Both the position numbers and the translations under genes were made by a program. Below, piece after piece: positions 1 to 8,723 of a stretch of DNA of 64,000 bases. Source of the stretch: Gemmatimonadota bacterium (GTDB lineage Bacteria > Gemmatimonadota > Gemmatimonadetes > Gemmatimonadales > Gemmatimonadaceae); the NCBI GenBank assembly GCA_021299375.1, contig JAJTGR010000040.1, forward strand, positions 23,884 to 87,883, read 5' to 3'. Under the pieces are notes generated by a model. That model saw only the letters and a program-made list of their open reading frames with translations, was not told where the DNA came from and ran no database searches. The first letter of the stretch is position 1; each line of letters begins with the position of its first letter.

Positions 1-153
1 CTCACCGTCGTACGCGCGGGACGTGAACCCGAGCAGTTCGGCGCGCGGCCGGCCGCGGGCGTCATCGGCGAAGCGCACCACGGCTGCGCTGATGCCGTCG
101 AGCGACGTGCCCGACATCAGCCCCACGAGAATGCGGGCGGGGGGCGGGCTCAC
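1..153 (-). CDS. anmK: Anhydro-N-acetylmuramic acid kinase, N-terminal part (runs off the window)
   Basis: This is the 5' part of a kinase that phosphorylates and opens 1,6-anhydro-MurNAc to MurNAc-6-phosphate during cell-wall recycling. About 50 codons are visible. The diagnostic N-terminal motif LMSGTSLDGI, which forms the phosphate-binding loop of AnmK, is clear, and no other family begins this way. The start is taken as the GTG at 151-153, which overlaps the TGA stop of murQ in a GTGA arrangement and implies translational coupling. murQ acts on the product of this enzyme, so the two genes form a short recycling operon. The catalytic Asp region and C-terminus lie outside the window. Confidence 0.9.
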   Translation of the reverse strand, partial: MSPPPARILVGLMSGTSLDGISAAVVRFADDARGRPRAELLGFTSRAYDGE

Positions 154-1088
154 GACACCGCGCTGGACGCGACCGGTGGCGGCGCGTGGGGCACCACGCG
201 GCGGATCACCCCCCCGGCTTCGGCCAGCCGCGCGTCGGCGGTCACGGCGTCCACCTGCAGCGCGTGCATGACCAGCGCGCGTTTCACACGCCCCTCGGCG
301 TGCTGCAGCAGGGTGCGTGCCGCGTCACGCTCGAGCCCCGTGACGTCGCACACGATGCGTTCGGCGCGATCCTGCAGCTTCACGTTGGTGGCGCGCAGGT
401 CGACCATCAGGTTGCCGTAGCTTTTCCCGATGCGGATCATCGCACCGGTGGTGAGCATGTTGCATACCAGCTTCGTGGCCGTACCGGCCTTGAGCCGCGT
501 CGAGCCCGTGAGTACTTCGGGGCCGACAATGGGCAGGATGCACCGATCGGCCACGCGGCGCATCGCGTCCGGCGGCGGGCTGCAGGCGATGAGCGCCGTG
601 GTGGCCCCGCGTTCCCGCGCGCGAGCGAGGGCCCCGCGAACGAACGGGGTGGTGCCCGACGCAGCGATGCCGACGACCACGTCGCCGGCAGTGACGGCCT
701 GGGCATCCATGGCGTGGGCACCGGCCGCGGGATCATCCTCGGCGCCCTCGATGGGGTGGCGCAGCGCGTGATCACCGCCGGCGATGATCCCGACCACCAT
801 CGCCGGATCGGTGCCGAACGTGGGCGGGCACTCGCTGGCATCGAGCACACCCAGCCGCCCCGACGTGCCGGCGCCCACGTAGAGCAGGCGGTGCCCGGCG
901 CGGAAGGCGCGCTCGATGAGTCCGATGGTCTCGGCGATCGGTTCCCGCTGCGACGCCACCGCATCGGCCACGACGCGATCCTCGGCGATGATGAGGTCGA
1001 CGATGGCGAGCGGCGACGCGAGATCGATGTCGACCGTGCGGGGATTGCGACGTTCAGTGACGCGTGGATCGAGCGCCGGAGCGGACAC
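150..1088 (-). CDS. murQ: N-acetylmuramic acid 6-phosphate etherase
   Basis: MurQ cleaves the lactyl ether of MurNAc-6-phosphate to give GlcNAc-6-phosphate and D-lactate in the cytoplasmic murein-recycling pathway. The 312-aa protein has the family's usual length. It has an SIS sugar-isomerase domain with GAGTSGRLGVLDASECPPTFG-type signature near residues 72-92 (Glu86 matches the catalytic glutamate), a second conserved block STRLKAGTATKLVCNML, and a GNLMVDL segment. Translation begins at GTG 1088 with no strong Shine-Dalgarno sequence. It overlaps anmK by 4 bp. It is divergent from the outer-membrane-like gene at 1243, so its promoter should lie in 1089-1242. Confidence 0.95.
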   Translation of the reverse strand: MSAPALDPRVTERRNPRTVDIDLASPLAIVDLIIAEDRVVADAVASQREPIAETIGLIERAFRAGHRLLYVGAGTSGRLGVLDASECPPTFGTDPAMVVGIIAGGDHALRHPIEGAEDDPAAGAHAMDAQAVTAGDVVVGIAASGTTPFVRGALARARERGATTALIACSPPPDAMRRVADRCILPIVGPEVLTGSTRLKAGTATKLVCNMLTTGAMIRIGKSYGNLMVDLRATNVKLQDRAERIVCDVTGLERDAARTLLQHAEGRVKRALVMHALQVDAVTADARLAEAGGVIRRVVPHAPPPVASSAVS

Positions 1089-1242
1089 GAGGGCAGAGAA
1101 GGGGGAACGGGGGCGCCGGTATCACACCGGGGGCAATCACGATACGTTTCGACGGCATCGCCGCACCCTTCGTGCTGGTCGCCGCAGCGGCGGACGGGCG
1201 CCACCAACGCGCTGGACACCACACGGGAAACTAGGAACCGTC

Positions 1243-1998
1243 GTGACCCTCATGCAACCCGCGGGTTCGCCCCGCCCGCGCCTTGCCACGCTGGTCGGCG
1301 TCCTGCCGGCACGGCGCTGGTTGCGCCTGGGCGGCGTAGCCTTGCTGCTGTGCGCCACGGCCCTGCCGCTCACGGCACAGATTCGTGGCCGGCCCCCGGC
1401 CCGCCCGGACTACGGCTGGTGGTTCTCGGGTGGGGCGTCGGGCGTGGTGCTCGGCAGCATCAACGACGGCGCCACCCAGTCGCGCTGGGATTTCGGCAGC
1501 GATCCGCTGTGGCAGGTACGCGGCACGCTGGAGAAGGGGATCGATGAGGCCACCACCTTGGGGGTGTCACTCGGCTACGGCGTGGTCGACCTGGCGGTGA
1601 CGCCGTTCCGTACGGTGACCGTGCCCGAGGCACCACAGGTGCCGTGCGCCAACGGCTGCCAGGCGCAGACGGAACTCTGGTCGCTCATGGGCCAGTTCCG
1701 CAGCGGTGGCGACCGGCCGGGGTTCCATACCTTTTTCGAGGGACAGGCCGGTGTGACCGGGTTCCGCAACCTGCGTACGCGGGACTCGACCCAGGCTCCC
1801 ATTGGCGCCACGCGACAGCAGTTCGACCTCTCCGGGTCGCTGGGGTTCGGGTTCGGTTATGCGCTGTCGCGCGGGCTGGTGGCCACCCTCGTGCAGGACT
1901 TCGGCATGGGGTGGCACAGCGAGGCCGACCTGCCAGAGGGCACCAGCCGTACCTGGCGCATGCGCAACACCCGCGCCTCCCTCCGTTTCGCGTTCTGA
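1243..1998 (+). CDS. Predicted secreted or outer-membrane beta-barrel-like protein, unknown function
   Basis: The protein has about 251 residues, with an N-terminal hydrophobic segment ending LLLCATALPLTAQ that looks like a signal peptide with an A-x-A/Q cleavage region. The mature part alternates hydrophobic and polar residues, is rich in Gly and aromatics, and ends in a C-terminal Phe (ASLRFAF), as many beta-barrel outer-membrane proteins do. A Cys pair (CANGCQ) sits mid-protein. I chose GTG 1243 because AGGAA lies 7 nt upstream; the in-frame ATG at 1252 is the alternative. The gamma-glutamyltransferase gene follows 24 nt later on the same strand, so they may be co-transcribed. I do not recognise a named family. 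Confidence 0.7.
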   Translation: MTLMQPAGSPRPRLATLVGVLPARRWLRLGGVALLLCATALPLTAQIRGRPPARPDYGWWFSGGASGVVLGSINDGATQSRWDFGSDPLWQVRGTLEKGIDEATTLGVSLGYGVVDLAVTPFRTVTVPEAPQVPCANGCQAQTELWSLMGQFRSGGDRPGFHTFFEGQAGVTGFRNLRTRDSTQAPIGATRQQFDLSGSLGFGFGYALSRGLVATLVQDFGMGWHSEADLPEGTSRTWRMRNTRASLRFAF

Positions 1999-2022
1999 TT
2001 CCTGATCCTCGTCATTCCGCCG

Positions 2023-3840
2023 ATGCCTGTGACTGCCGGTCGCCGACGCTCCGCCCTGCCGCTCGCACTGTGGGCGGGCCTGCTCTTCCCTCTCGCGTGC
2101 GCGCGCTCCGGCCGCTCGGGCGCCGACGAGCCCCGATTCGACGCGCCATCCGGGCCGCCGGGCGACCCGGCCATCCCGGCGCGGGTGGCGGCGGCGTTCC
2201 CCGACGCCTGGCGACTGCCCGCCGGTGCACGTGCCACCTTCGCACCACAGGTGATGGCGGTGAGCAACAGCCCCGAGGCGAGCGCGGCGGCCGCCGCGAT
2301 CATGCGGGAGGGCGGCAACGCGGTGGACGCGGCGGTGGCGCTGGGCTTTGCCCTGGCCGTGACGTGGCCGGAGGCGGGCAACATCGGCGGCGGCGGATAC
2401 ACGGTGATCCGCATGGCCGACGGGCGGGTGGCAGCCATCGACTATCGGGAAATCGCGCCGCTGGCGGCGACCCGTGACATGTACCTCGATGCCAACGGCA
2501 ACCTCACCGACAAGAGCGTGTACGGGCATCTCGCTTCGGGCGTCCCGGGGGCCGTGGCCGGCATGGCCGCGCTGCTCGAGCGGTACGGGACCATGCCGCT
2601 CTCGCGGGTGATGCAGCCAGCCATCGCGCTGGCCCGCGATGGCTTCGTGGTGGATACCGCGCTGGCCGGCTCGATCGCGCGGGCGCGCGGCATGGTCACC
2701 CGCTACCAGCCTGAGACGCCGTACTTCCCGAAGGGCGAGGCGCTGCCGGCCGGTGCCCGCCTGGTGCAACCTGACCTGGCCAGGACGCTGCAGGCGATCG
2801 CCGAGCAGGGCCCGGCAGCGTTCTATCGCGGGTGGGTGGCCGATTCGCTGGTGGCCGAGATGCAGCGCGGCGGCGGCATCCTCACCAGGCAGGACCTGCA
2901 GGGATATCAGCCGGTATGGCGCACCCCCATTCACACCACGTACCGCGGCTACGGGCTGCTCTCCATGCCGCCATCGTCATCGGGCGGGGTCACGACCGCC
3001 GAGGCCATGAACGTGCTGGAGCAGTACCCGACGCTGCCGCCGTATGGCAGCGCCCGCTGGTTCCATCTGGTGGGCAGTGCGTACCAGCGGGCGTTCATCG
3101 ATCGCAACGCGAAACTGGCCGACCCGGCGTTCGTGCCGGTGCCGTTGGCGCAGCTCACGAGCAAGACGTACGCAAAGCGGCTGCAGGCCACCATCAGCGA
3201 AACACGAGCCACGCCCACGCGTGAGCTCGAGCCGCAGATGGCCCAGGCAGCCCGCGAGCCCGAGCACACCACGCACTACTCGGTGGTGGACGCCCGGGGG
3301 AATGCCGTGGCCACGACCACCACGCTCAACAACTCGTGGGGCTCGGGCGTGTGGGTGCGCGGCGCCGGCTTCATGCTCAACGACGAGATGGACGATTTCG
3401 CCGCGCAGCCGGGCAAGCCCAACATGTTCGGCCTCGTGCAGGGTGAGCAGAATGCGATCCAGCCCGGCAAGCGCATGCTGAGCGCGATGTCCCCCACGAT
3501 CGTGCTCGACCGCAACAACCAGGTGCTGTTGGTGGTGGGCGCCGCCGGTGGCCCGACGATCATCACCGGCACCAGCCAGGTGATCCTGAATGTGCTGGAG
3601 CACCGCATGTCGCTCGCCGACGCCATGCGTGCGCCACGCGTGCATCATCAGGCGTTGCCCGATTCGCTCACCTTCGAACGCGGCGGCATTCCCCCCGCCG
3701 TGCTGGACTCGCTGCGCGGCGTCGGCCACGCGCTGCGCGAACTGCGCAGCCTGGTGAACGTCAACGCGATCATGCGCGTGAACGGCGGCTGGGAGGGCAT
3801 GCCGGAGCCGCGCCGCAGCGGCGGCGCGGTGGGCTATTGA
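2023..3840 (+). CDS. ggt: Gamma-glutamyltransferase (gamma-glutamyl transpeptidase)
   Basis: This Ntn-hydrolase hydrolyses or transfers the gamma-glutamyl group of glutathione outside the cytoplasm. The precursor is 605 aa. The autoprocessing site is visible as HTTHYSVVDARGN, with Thr416 the expected N-terminal nucleophile of the small subunit. The downstream blocks MSPTIVLD and GAAGGPTIITGTSQVILNV align with the gamma-glutamyl binding region. The N-terminus has a hydrophobic segment ending PLACARS, a possible but imperfect lipobox (Cys26). In the binding loop the usual LSSMSP reads LSAMSP, so one of two conserved serines is Ala. The family call is secure; export route and substrate preference are inferred. 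Confidence 0.93.
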   Translation: MPVTAGRRRSALPLALWAGLLFPLACARSGRSGADEPRFDAPSGPPGDPAIPARVAAAFPDAWRLPAGARATFAPQVMAVSNSPEASAAAAAIMREGGNAVDAAVALGFALAVTWPEAGNIGGGGYTVIRMADGRVAAIDYREIAPLAATRDMYLDANGNLTDKSVYGHLASGVPGAVAGMAALLERYGTMPLSRVMQPAIALARDGFVVDTALAGSIARARGMVTRYQPETPYFPKGEALPAGARLVQPDLARTLQAIAEQGPAAFYRGWVADSLVAEMQRGGGILTRQDLQGYQPVWRTPIHTTYRGYGLLSMPPSSSGGVTTAEAMNVLEQYPTLPPYGSARWFHLVGSAYQRAFIDRNAKLADPAFVPVPLAQLTSKTYAKRLQATISETRATPTRELEPQMAQAAREPEHTTHYSVVDARGNAVATTTTLNNSWGSGVWVRGAGFMLNDEMDDFAAQPGKPNMFGLVQGEQNAIQPGKRMLSAMSPTIVLDRNNQVLLVVGAAGGPTIITGTSQVILNVLEHRMSLADAMRAPRVHHQALPDSLTFERGGIPPAVLDSLRGVGHALRELRSLVNVNAIMRVNGGWEGMPEPRRSGGAVGY

Positions 3841-3945
3841 CGGGGCGTCAGGCGGCGCACGGTCGGGGTCTGCTCATCCGCGATGGCGCAGCCGGTGCGC
3901 CCAGCGGTGCGAGCGCAGGTACGCGGCCTGTCGCGGGCGCCGCGT

Positions 3946-4839
3946 TCAGGGCGTCGCCGCGGGCCGCACCGTGACCGGCCCGTCGAGCGTCACGGAAATG
4001 CCGCCGCCACTGTTCAGGCAGGTGTCGAAGTTCGCGGTGGCCGCAGCGGCGGCCGTGCCGGCCGCCGCGCCAGCCGCGGCGCCGATGACCGTGCCCCTGG
4101 TGCTCTTGCCGATCACCTGCCCGGCGATGGCGCCAATGATGGCGCCGCCGGCCACCTTCCTGGCGTCGTCGCCCTTGCTGGTACTGCGCACGCGCTCCGT
4201 CGACGCCGTCTGGACCGTGGCGTCGACGGGGTAGGTGCGGCCGCCGAACTGCACCGACACCAACTTCACGCGCAGGACCGTGTTGTCGTTCGAGTTCTTC
4301 GCCGTCTTGGCTTCGACCACCTCGAAGGTACCGGTTGCCCCCTCGGGGATCGACACGCCATTCGTGGCCCCCACCGACTGAGCGAGGGTGGCCGCGAACC
4401 TGTCGCCCACCGCCGCTGTGTTGCTGCACACCCTGGCGTTCGCCACGAATCGCATGGTGGTACCGGCCGCCACCGTACCGGAGACCTCGGCCGCGGGAGC
4501 GGGAGCGGGAGCAGGCGTCGGCGAAGGCCAAGGGGCTGGCGCCGCAGCGGGCGCCGGCGCGGGCGGTCGCGGTGATGGGCGCGGCGTGGGGCGCGGACGG
4601 GGAGCCGGTGGAGGCGCCTCCACCGGGGGCGGCGCAGGCTCGCGCGCCGGCACAGGCACATCCTGCAACTGTGGCTGCGCGCTGTCCTGCTGTGCCAACG
4701 CGAGGTCGCGTCCGAGCGCCGTATCGCTCGACAACGCGGCGCGCTCCGCAGCCTTGTCGCCCCCACAGGCCGCGAGGACCACGATCGCCAGCGACGACAG
4801 CATGATCGCTGTGTGGGGCCGACGGATATATTGACGCAT
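3946..4839 (-). CDS. Lipoprotein with Pro/Ala-rich linker and C-terminal glycine-zipper segment
   Basis: The 297-aa protein begins with a lipoprotein signal (lipobox LAAC, Cys25) followed by CGGDK. A long linker of alternating Pro and Ala/Arg (about residues 60-115) would span the periplasm or cell wall. A folded middle domain comes next (VSGTVAAGTTMRFVAN to about residue 215). A Gly/Ala segment GGAIIGAIAGQVIGK, then GTVIGAAAGAAAGTAAAAA, forms a glycine zipper of the kind that inserts into membranes, and a Cys follows in DTCLNSGG. I chose ATG 4839 because GGGAG lies 7 nt upstream; the ATG at 4845 is too close to it. The gene is divergent from the ABC transporter. The function is unknown; an envelope-associated role is inferred. 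Confidence 0.75.
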   Translation of the reverse strand: MRQYIRRPHTAIMLSSLAIVVLAACGGDKAAERAALSSDTALGRDLALAQQDSAQPQLQDVPVPAREPAPPPVEAPPPAPRPRPTPRPSPRPPAPAPAAAPAPWPSPTPAPAPAPAAEVSGTVAAGTTMRFVANARVCSNTAAVGDRFAATLAQSVGATNGVSIPEGATGTFEVVEAKTAKNSNDNTVLRVKLVSVQFGGRTYPVDATVQTASTERVRSTSKGDDARKVAGGAIIGAIAGQVIGKSTRGTVIGAAAGAAAGTAAAAATANFDTCLNSGGGISVTLDGPVTVRPAATP

Positions 4840-4935
4840 GGGCATACTCCCGAAGGGGAAAGGTCTCGATGACTGGCGAGCAGCGGACGTCTGGCCGGCC
4901 GGCCGCCGATTCGACGTAACGGTGCGACGGTCGCG

Positions 4936-6783
4936 ATGCCAACCCTGACGGCCCGTCAGGCTCTCCGCCGCCTCCTGCCGTACTACCACCCGTACCGCCT
5001 GCAAGTTGCAGCCGGCTTGGGATCGGTCGTGCTGGCGGCTGCACTCTCGGCGCTCGTCCCCTCCTTTCTGCAGCGCGGCATCGACGCCATCCGTGACGGA
5101 GCGCCGCCGACGGCTATCCTCCGCCTTGGCGGTGTGATGCTCGTCACCGCCGTCGCCAGCGGCCTGCTGCGCTTCGTCATGCGGCTGCTGCTCAACGGCA
5201 TCAGCCGCCGCATCGAGACCGACCTGCGGCGCGACGTCTTCGCGCGCCTCACCACCCTCGATGCCGCGTGGTTCGCGCGCTGGCGCACCGGCGACCTCAT
5301 GGCACGCCTCACCAACGACCTGAGCGCAGTGCGCATGGGCGCCGGTCCGGCCGTCATGTACTTCACCAACACGGTCTTCGGCGGCCTGTTCGCCCTCGCG
5401 ATGATGGTGCGCATCAGTCCGCGGCTCTCCACGGCAGCCTTGTTGCCCATGATCGGGCTGCCGGTGCTCATGCTGCGGCTCGGGCGGCGGGTCCACGCAC
5501 GCTTCGAAGCCGTGCAGTCGCAGTTCTCACAGCTTTCCACACGCGCCCAGGAGAACCTCGCCGGCGTTCGCGTCGTGCGCGCGTATCGGCAGGAGGCCGC
5601 CGAGGTCGCGCGCTTCAACGCCCTCGGCGACCGGTATCTCGAGGCGAATGTGCGGCTCGCCAGGCTGAACGGGCTGATGAACCCCGGCTTCTCACTGCTT
5701 GCTGGCCTCGCCGCTGCCGTAACCATCGCCGTGGGCGGACAGCTGCTGATCGACGGGCGCATCACGGTTGGCGCGTACGTGGCATTCGGCATCTATCTCG
5801 CCATGCTCACCTGGCCGCTCATTGCCCTTGGCTGGACCACCAATCTGTTCCAGCGCGCCGCGGCCTCCATGGCCCGGGTGCTGGAATTGCTCGACGCCGC
5901 GCCGCTCTCGGTGCGCGACACGGGCACCGCGGTGTTGCCCCCCATGCAACGCGCGGCGCACACCGGGCAGGGCGGCCGCCGGGTGGCATTCCGCCACGTG
6001 TCGTTTCATTACCCGGCCCCGACGGCCGCCCATGGCGACGGGGCCGCACGTGACGCCGAGTACGAGGGAGCGTCCCCCAAGCCACGCTGGGTGCTGCGCG
6101 ATGTGTCGTTCGACATCCCGGCCGGCGGCACCCTCGCCATCGTGGGCGCCACAGGCTCCGGGAAGAGCGCGCTCATGGACCTCATTCCCCGCCTGTTCGA
6201 CGCCCAGGAGGGCGAGATCCGCATCGATGGCGTCGATATCCGGGACCTGCCGCTGGCGGAGCTGCGCCGCGAAATCGGTTACGTCCCCCAGGAGGCGCTG
6301 CTGTTCAGCGAGACGGTGGGCGAAAACATCGGCTATGGGTTGCCGGCGCCCGATCCTGCCATGATCGAGGAGGCCGCCGGCATCGCCCAACTGCGCGAGA
6401 CCATCGCCGCCCTGCCCGATGGCGTCGACACCCGCCTCGGCGAACGGGGCATCAATCTCTCCGGCGGACAGAAGCAGCGAGCCGCGCTCGCCCGCGCCCT
6501 CGCGCGTCACCCCGGCATCGTGCTCCTCGACGACGCGCTCTCGGCTGTGGATACCCAGACGGAGGCCGACATCCTGCGTGGGCTGCGCGGCGCGCTCCAG
6601 GGACGCACGGCCATCATCGCATCGCATCGCATCAGCGCCGTGCGCGACGCCGACCACATCATCGTGCTCGAGGCGGGACAGATCACGGAACAGGGAACGC
6701 ACGACACCCTCGTGCACCGTGGCGGGCGCTACGCCGAGCTGTTGCAGCGCCAACAGCTGCTCGAGGCCATCGAGGCGGCCTGA
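4936..6783 (+). CDS. ABC exporter half-transporter (MdlA/YheI-like; fused membrane and ATPase domains)
   Basis: A 615-aa type I exporter. An N-terminal six-helix membrane domain (about 1-320) precedes a nucleotide-binding domain. Walker A GATGSGKS is at residues 404-411, the signature LSGGQKQR at about 508-515, and Walker B reads IVLLDDALSAVD. Asp533 replaces the catalytic Glu found in active sites. This LLDDALSAVD form is typical of one half of heterodimeric exporters (MdlA, YheI, TM287 type), where one site is degenerate. No second half-transporter is adjacent, so the partner would be encoded elsewhere or the protein works as a slow homodimer. The substrate cannot be read from sequence. The next gene, at 6834, is convergent. 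Confidence 0.9.
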   Translation: MPTLTARQALRRLLPYYHPYRLQVAAGLGSVVLAAALSALVPSFLQRGIDAIRDGAPPTAILRLGGVMLVTAVASGLLRFVMRLLLNGISRRIETDLRRDVFARLTTLDAAWFARWRTGDLMARLTNDLSAVRMGAGPAVMYFTNTVFGGLFALAMMVRISPRLSTAALLPMIGLPVLMLRLGRRVHARFEAVQSQFSQLSTRAQENLAGVRVVRAYRQEAAEVARFNALGDRYLEANVRLARLNGLMNPGFSLLAGLAAAVTIAVGGQLLIDGRITVGAYVAFGIYLAMLTWPLIALGWTTNLFQRAAASMARVLELLDAAPLSVRDTGTAVLPPMQRAAHTGQGGRRVAFRHVSFHYPAPTAAHGDGAARDAEYEGASPKPRWVLRDVSFDIPAGGTLAIVGATGSGKSALMDLIPRLFDAQEGEIRIDGVDIRDLPLAELRREIGYVPQEALLFSETVGENIGYGLPAPDPAMIEEAAGIAQLRETIAALPDGVDTRLGERGINLSGGQKQRAALARALARHPGIVLLDDALSAVDTQTEADILRGLRGALQGRTAIIASHRISAVRDADHIIVLEAGQITEQGTHDTLVHRGGRYAELLQRQQLLEAIEAA

Positions 6784-6833
6784 CCGGTTGCGGACGGCGA
6801 GCGCCGATGGCTGACACGGTGCACCGCCCCGTC

Positions 6834-8723
6834 CTACGGTCGCGGCGCGAACTCCCGCCGTAACGACTCCGCGTCCCATGCCGCGTCGGCCAGTGCCTGA
6901 TCGTCGACCGCAAAGTCACGCTGCAGCGTGTCTTCGAGGTCGGCCACGGTGGCACGGACCCGCGACAGAAACGACGTCATCTCCTGACGTCCCTCACCCG
7001 CCAGCAGGTGCAGGTGCTGCTCGTCGTAGCGCCGGAACGCCTGGGCCGACCGGTGCGCCCGATGCGCCCGCACCCCCACCGCGCGCAGCGCATCGACACC
7101 CACGCGCAGCGCCGTGTCGAGCGTGTCACGGTAGACCTGCGCAATGCCCAGCTCGAGCAGGTCGAAGGTCACCGGACGGTTTTCGGCGCGCGCCAGAATG
7201 CGCAGCTGCGGAAAGTGCGTGCGCGCCGTGCGGGCGATCTCCAGCGCCGTCTCGGCGTCGCCAATGGCGATCACCAGCGCCGCCGCGTTGCTGGCCCCCG
7301 CCGTGTGCAGCAGGTCGAGGCGCGAGGCATCACCGAAGTACACCTCGAGCCCGATCCGTCGCAGCACGTCCACCCGATCGCTGTCCACATCGAGCACCAC
7401 CGGCCGCACCCCATTGGCGCGCAGCAACCGTCCCACGGTACTCCCGAACTGCCCGAAGCCGGCGATGATGACCGTGCCCTGATGTCCCACGACATCGGGA
7501 GCCCGCGAGGCCGGCGCCTTGACCGGCGTGAGGCGCGGCTGCAGCACCGTGTCGTAGAGCAGCAGCAGCGCTGGGGTGAGCGCCATGCTGAGCGCCACCG
7601 TGGCCACCAGCAAGCCGCTCACCTGCGCGTTCATGATCTGCTGTTGCGACGCATAGCTGAGCAGCACGAAGCAGAACTCGCCCCCCTGCGCCAGCGCCAG
7701 CGAGAACAGCAGGCCGTGCTCGCGCCCCATGCGGAAGCCACGGGCCAGGGCCCCGAGCACCGCGGCCTTGAGTACCACCACCCCAATGACCAGTCCCGCC
7801 ACAGTGCCACCGTGTTCGGCGATGAGCGCAAAGTCGATGGAGGCGCCCACGGCGAGAAAGAACAGTCCGAGCAGCAGCCCCTTGAACGGCTCCACATCGC
7901 TGACCAATTCATGGCGGAATTCGCTGTCGGCCAGCACCACGCCGGCGAGGAACGTGCCCAGTGCCGCCGAGAGCCCCACCGCCTGCATGACCAGCGCGAT
8001 GCCGATCACGAGCAGCAGCGACGCCGCCGTGAACAGCTCGCGCAGGTGGGTGCGCGCAATGATGCGGAACACCGGTCGCACCACGAAGCGCCCTGACGCC
8101 ACCACACCGGCAACCGCCGCCAGCGTGGCGACTGCCTGCACCCACCCCGGCTGGGTGGTGATCCACGCCGGATGGGTCCCGGTGGCGGCAGGCGCTGCGG
8201 CGGTCGGTGCCAGCAACGGTAACACGGCCAGCATGGGAATGACCGCGAGATCCTGGAAGAGCAGTACCGCAAACGCGCGCTCGCCGGCCAGCGTCTTCAT
8301 GACCCCCTTTTCCTGCAGCGACTGCAGCACGATCGCCGTGGACGACAGCGAGAGAATGAGTCCCGCCGCCACCGACACCTGCCACGACTGTCCGAGCGCC
8401 AGCCCGATGGGCACGATCGCGGCAGCGGTGCCCAGCACCTGCAACCCGCCCATCCCCAACAGGATGCCGCGCAATGCCCACAGCCTGCTCAGCTCCAGCT
8501 CGAGCCCCACCAGGAAGAGCATCATGACCACACCGAACTCGGCAAAGTGCATGATGTCCTGCCCTTCCCTCCCGATCAGCCCCAGCGCGAAGGGCCCGAT
8601 GGCAACCCCGGCGAGCAGATAGCCGAGCACCGAGCCGAGGCCAAGTCGCTTGGCGATCGGCACGGCCACGACGGCAGCGGCGAGATACGCGAACGCCTGG
8701 AAGAAGAAGCCCTGGTCGTTCAT
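6834..8723 (-). CDS. kefC: KefB/KefC-type potassium/proton antiporter with TrkA-N regulatory domain
   Basis: CPA2-family potassium efflux system of about 629 aa. Roughly residues 1-385 form a polytopic membrane domain. The loop VEPFKGLLLGLFFLAVGASIDF closely matches the KefC regulatory loop, and GVVMMLFLVGLELE is the antiporter signature. From about residue 412 a KTN/TrkA-N Rossmann domain begins (VIIAGFGQFGS, then YFGDASRLDLL), where glutathione or NAD(H) binds in E. coli Kef. The start is ATG 8723, which overlaps the TGA of the upstream flavodoxin-like gene (ATGA); this coupling mirrors the kefF-kefC and kefG-kefB pairs. The likely role is cytoplasmic acidification to survive electrophiles. 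Glutathione gating is inferred, not shown. Confidence 0.9.
   Translation of the reverse strand: MNDQGFFFQAFAYLAAAVVAVPIAKRLGLGSVLGYLLAGVAIGPFALGLIGREGQDIMHFAEFGVVMMLFLVGLELELSRLWALRGILLGMGGLQVLGTAAAIVPIGLALGQSWQVSVAAGLILSLSSTAIVLQSLQEKGVMKTLAGERAFAVLLFQDLAVIPMLAVLPLLAPTAAAPAATGTHPAWITTQPGWVQAVATLAAVAGVVASGRFVVRPVFRIIARTHLRELFTAASLLLVIGIALVMQAVGLSAALGTFLAGVVLADSEFRHELVSDVEPFKGLLLGLFFLAVGASIDFALIAEHGGTVAGLVIGVVVLKAAVLGALARGFRMGREHGLLFSLALAQGGEFCFVLLSYASQQQIMNAQVSGLLVATVALSMALTPALLLLYDTVLQPRLTPVKAPASRAPDVVGHQGTVIIAGFGQFGSTVGRLLRANGVRPVVLDVDSDRVDVLRRIGLEVYFGDASRLDLLHTAGASNAAALVIAIGDAETALEIARTARTHFPQLRILARAENRPVTFDLLELGIAQVYRDTLDTALRVGVDALRAVGVRAHRAHRSAQAFRRYDEQHLHLLAGEGRQEMTSFLSRVRATVADLEDTLQRDFAVDDQALADAAWDAESLRREFAPRP

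Noticed and set aside
3848..5044. Long minus-strand frame overlapping the glycine-zipper lipoprotein and the ABC transporter start
   Set aside because: It is a shadow frame: Gly/Arg-rich composition, no family features, and the lipoprotein frame in the same place has a signal peptide and a clear ribosome-binding site.
5692..6879. 395-codon minus-strand frame opposite the ABC transporter
   Set aside because: Antisense to all the transporter motifs; the His/Arg/Gly-rich translation is typical of shadow frames in GC-rich DNA.
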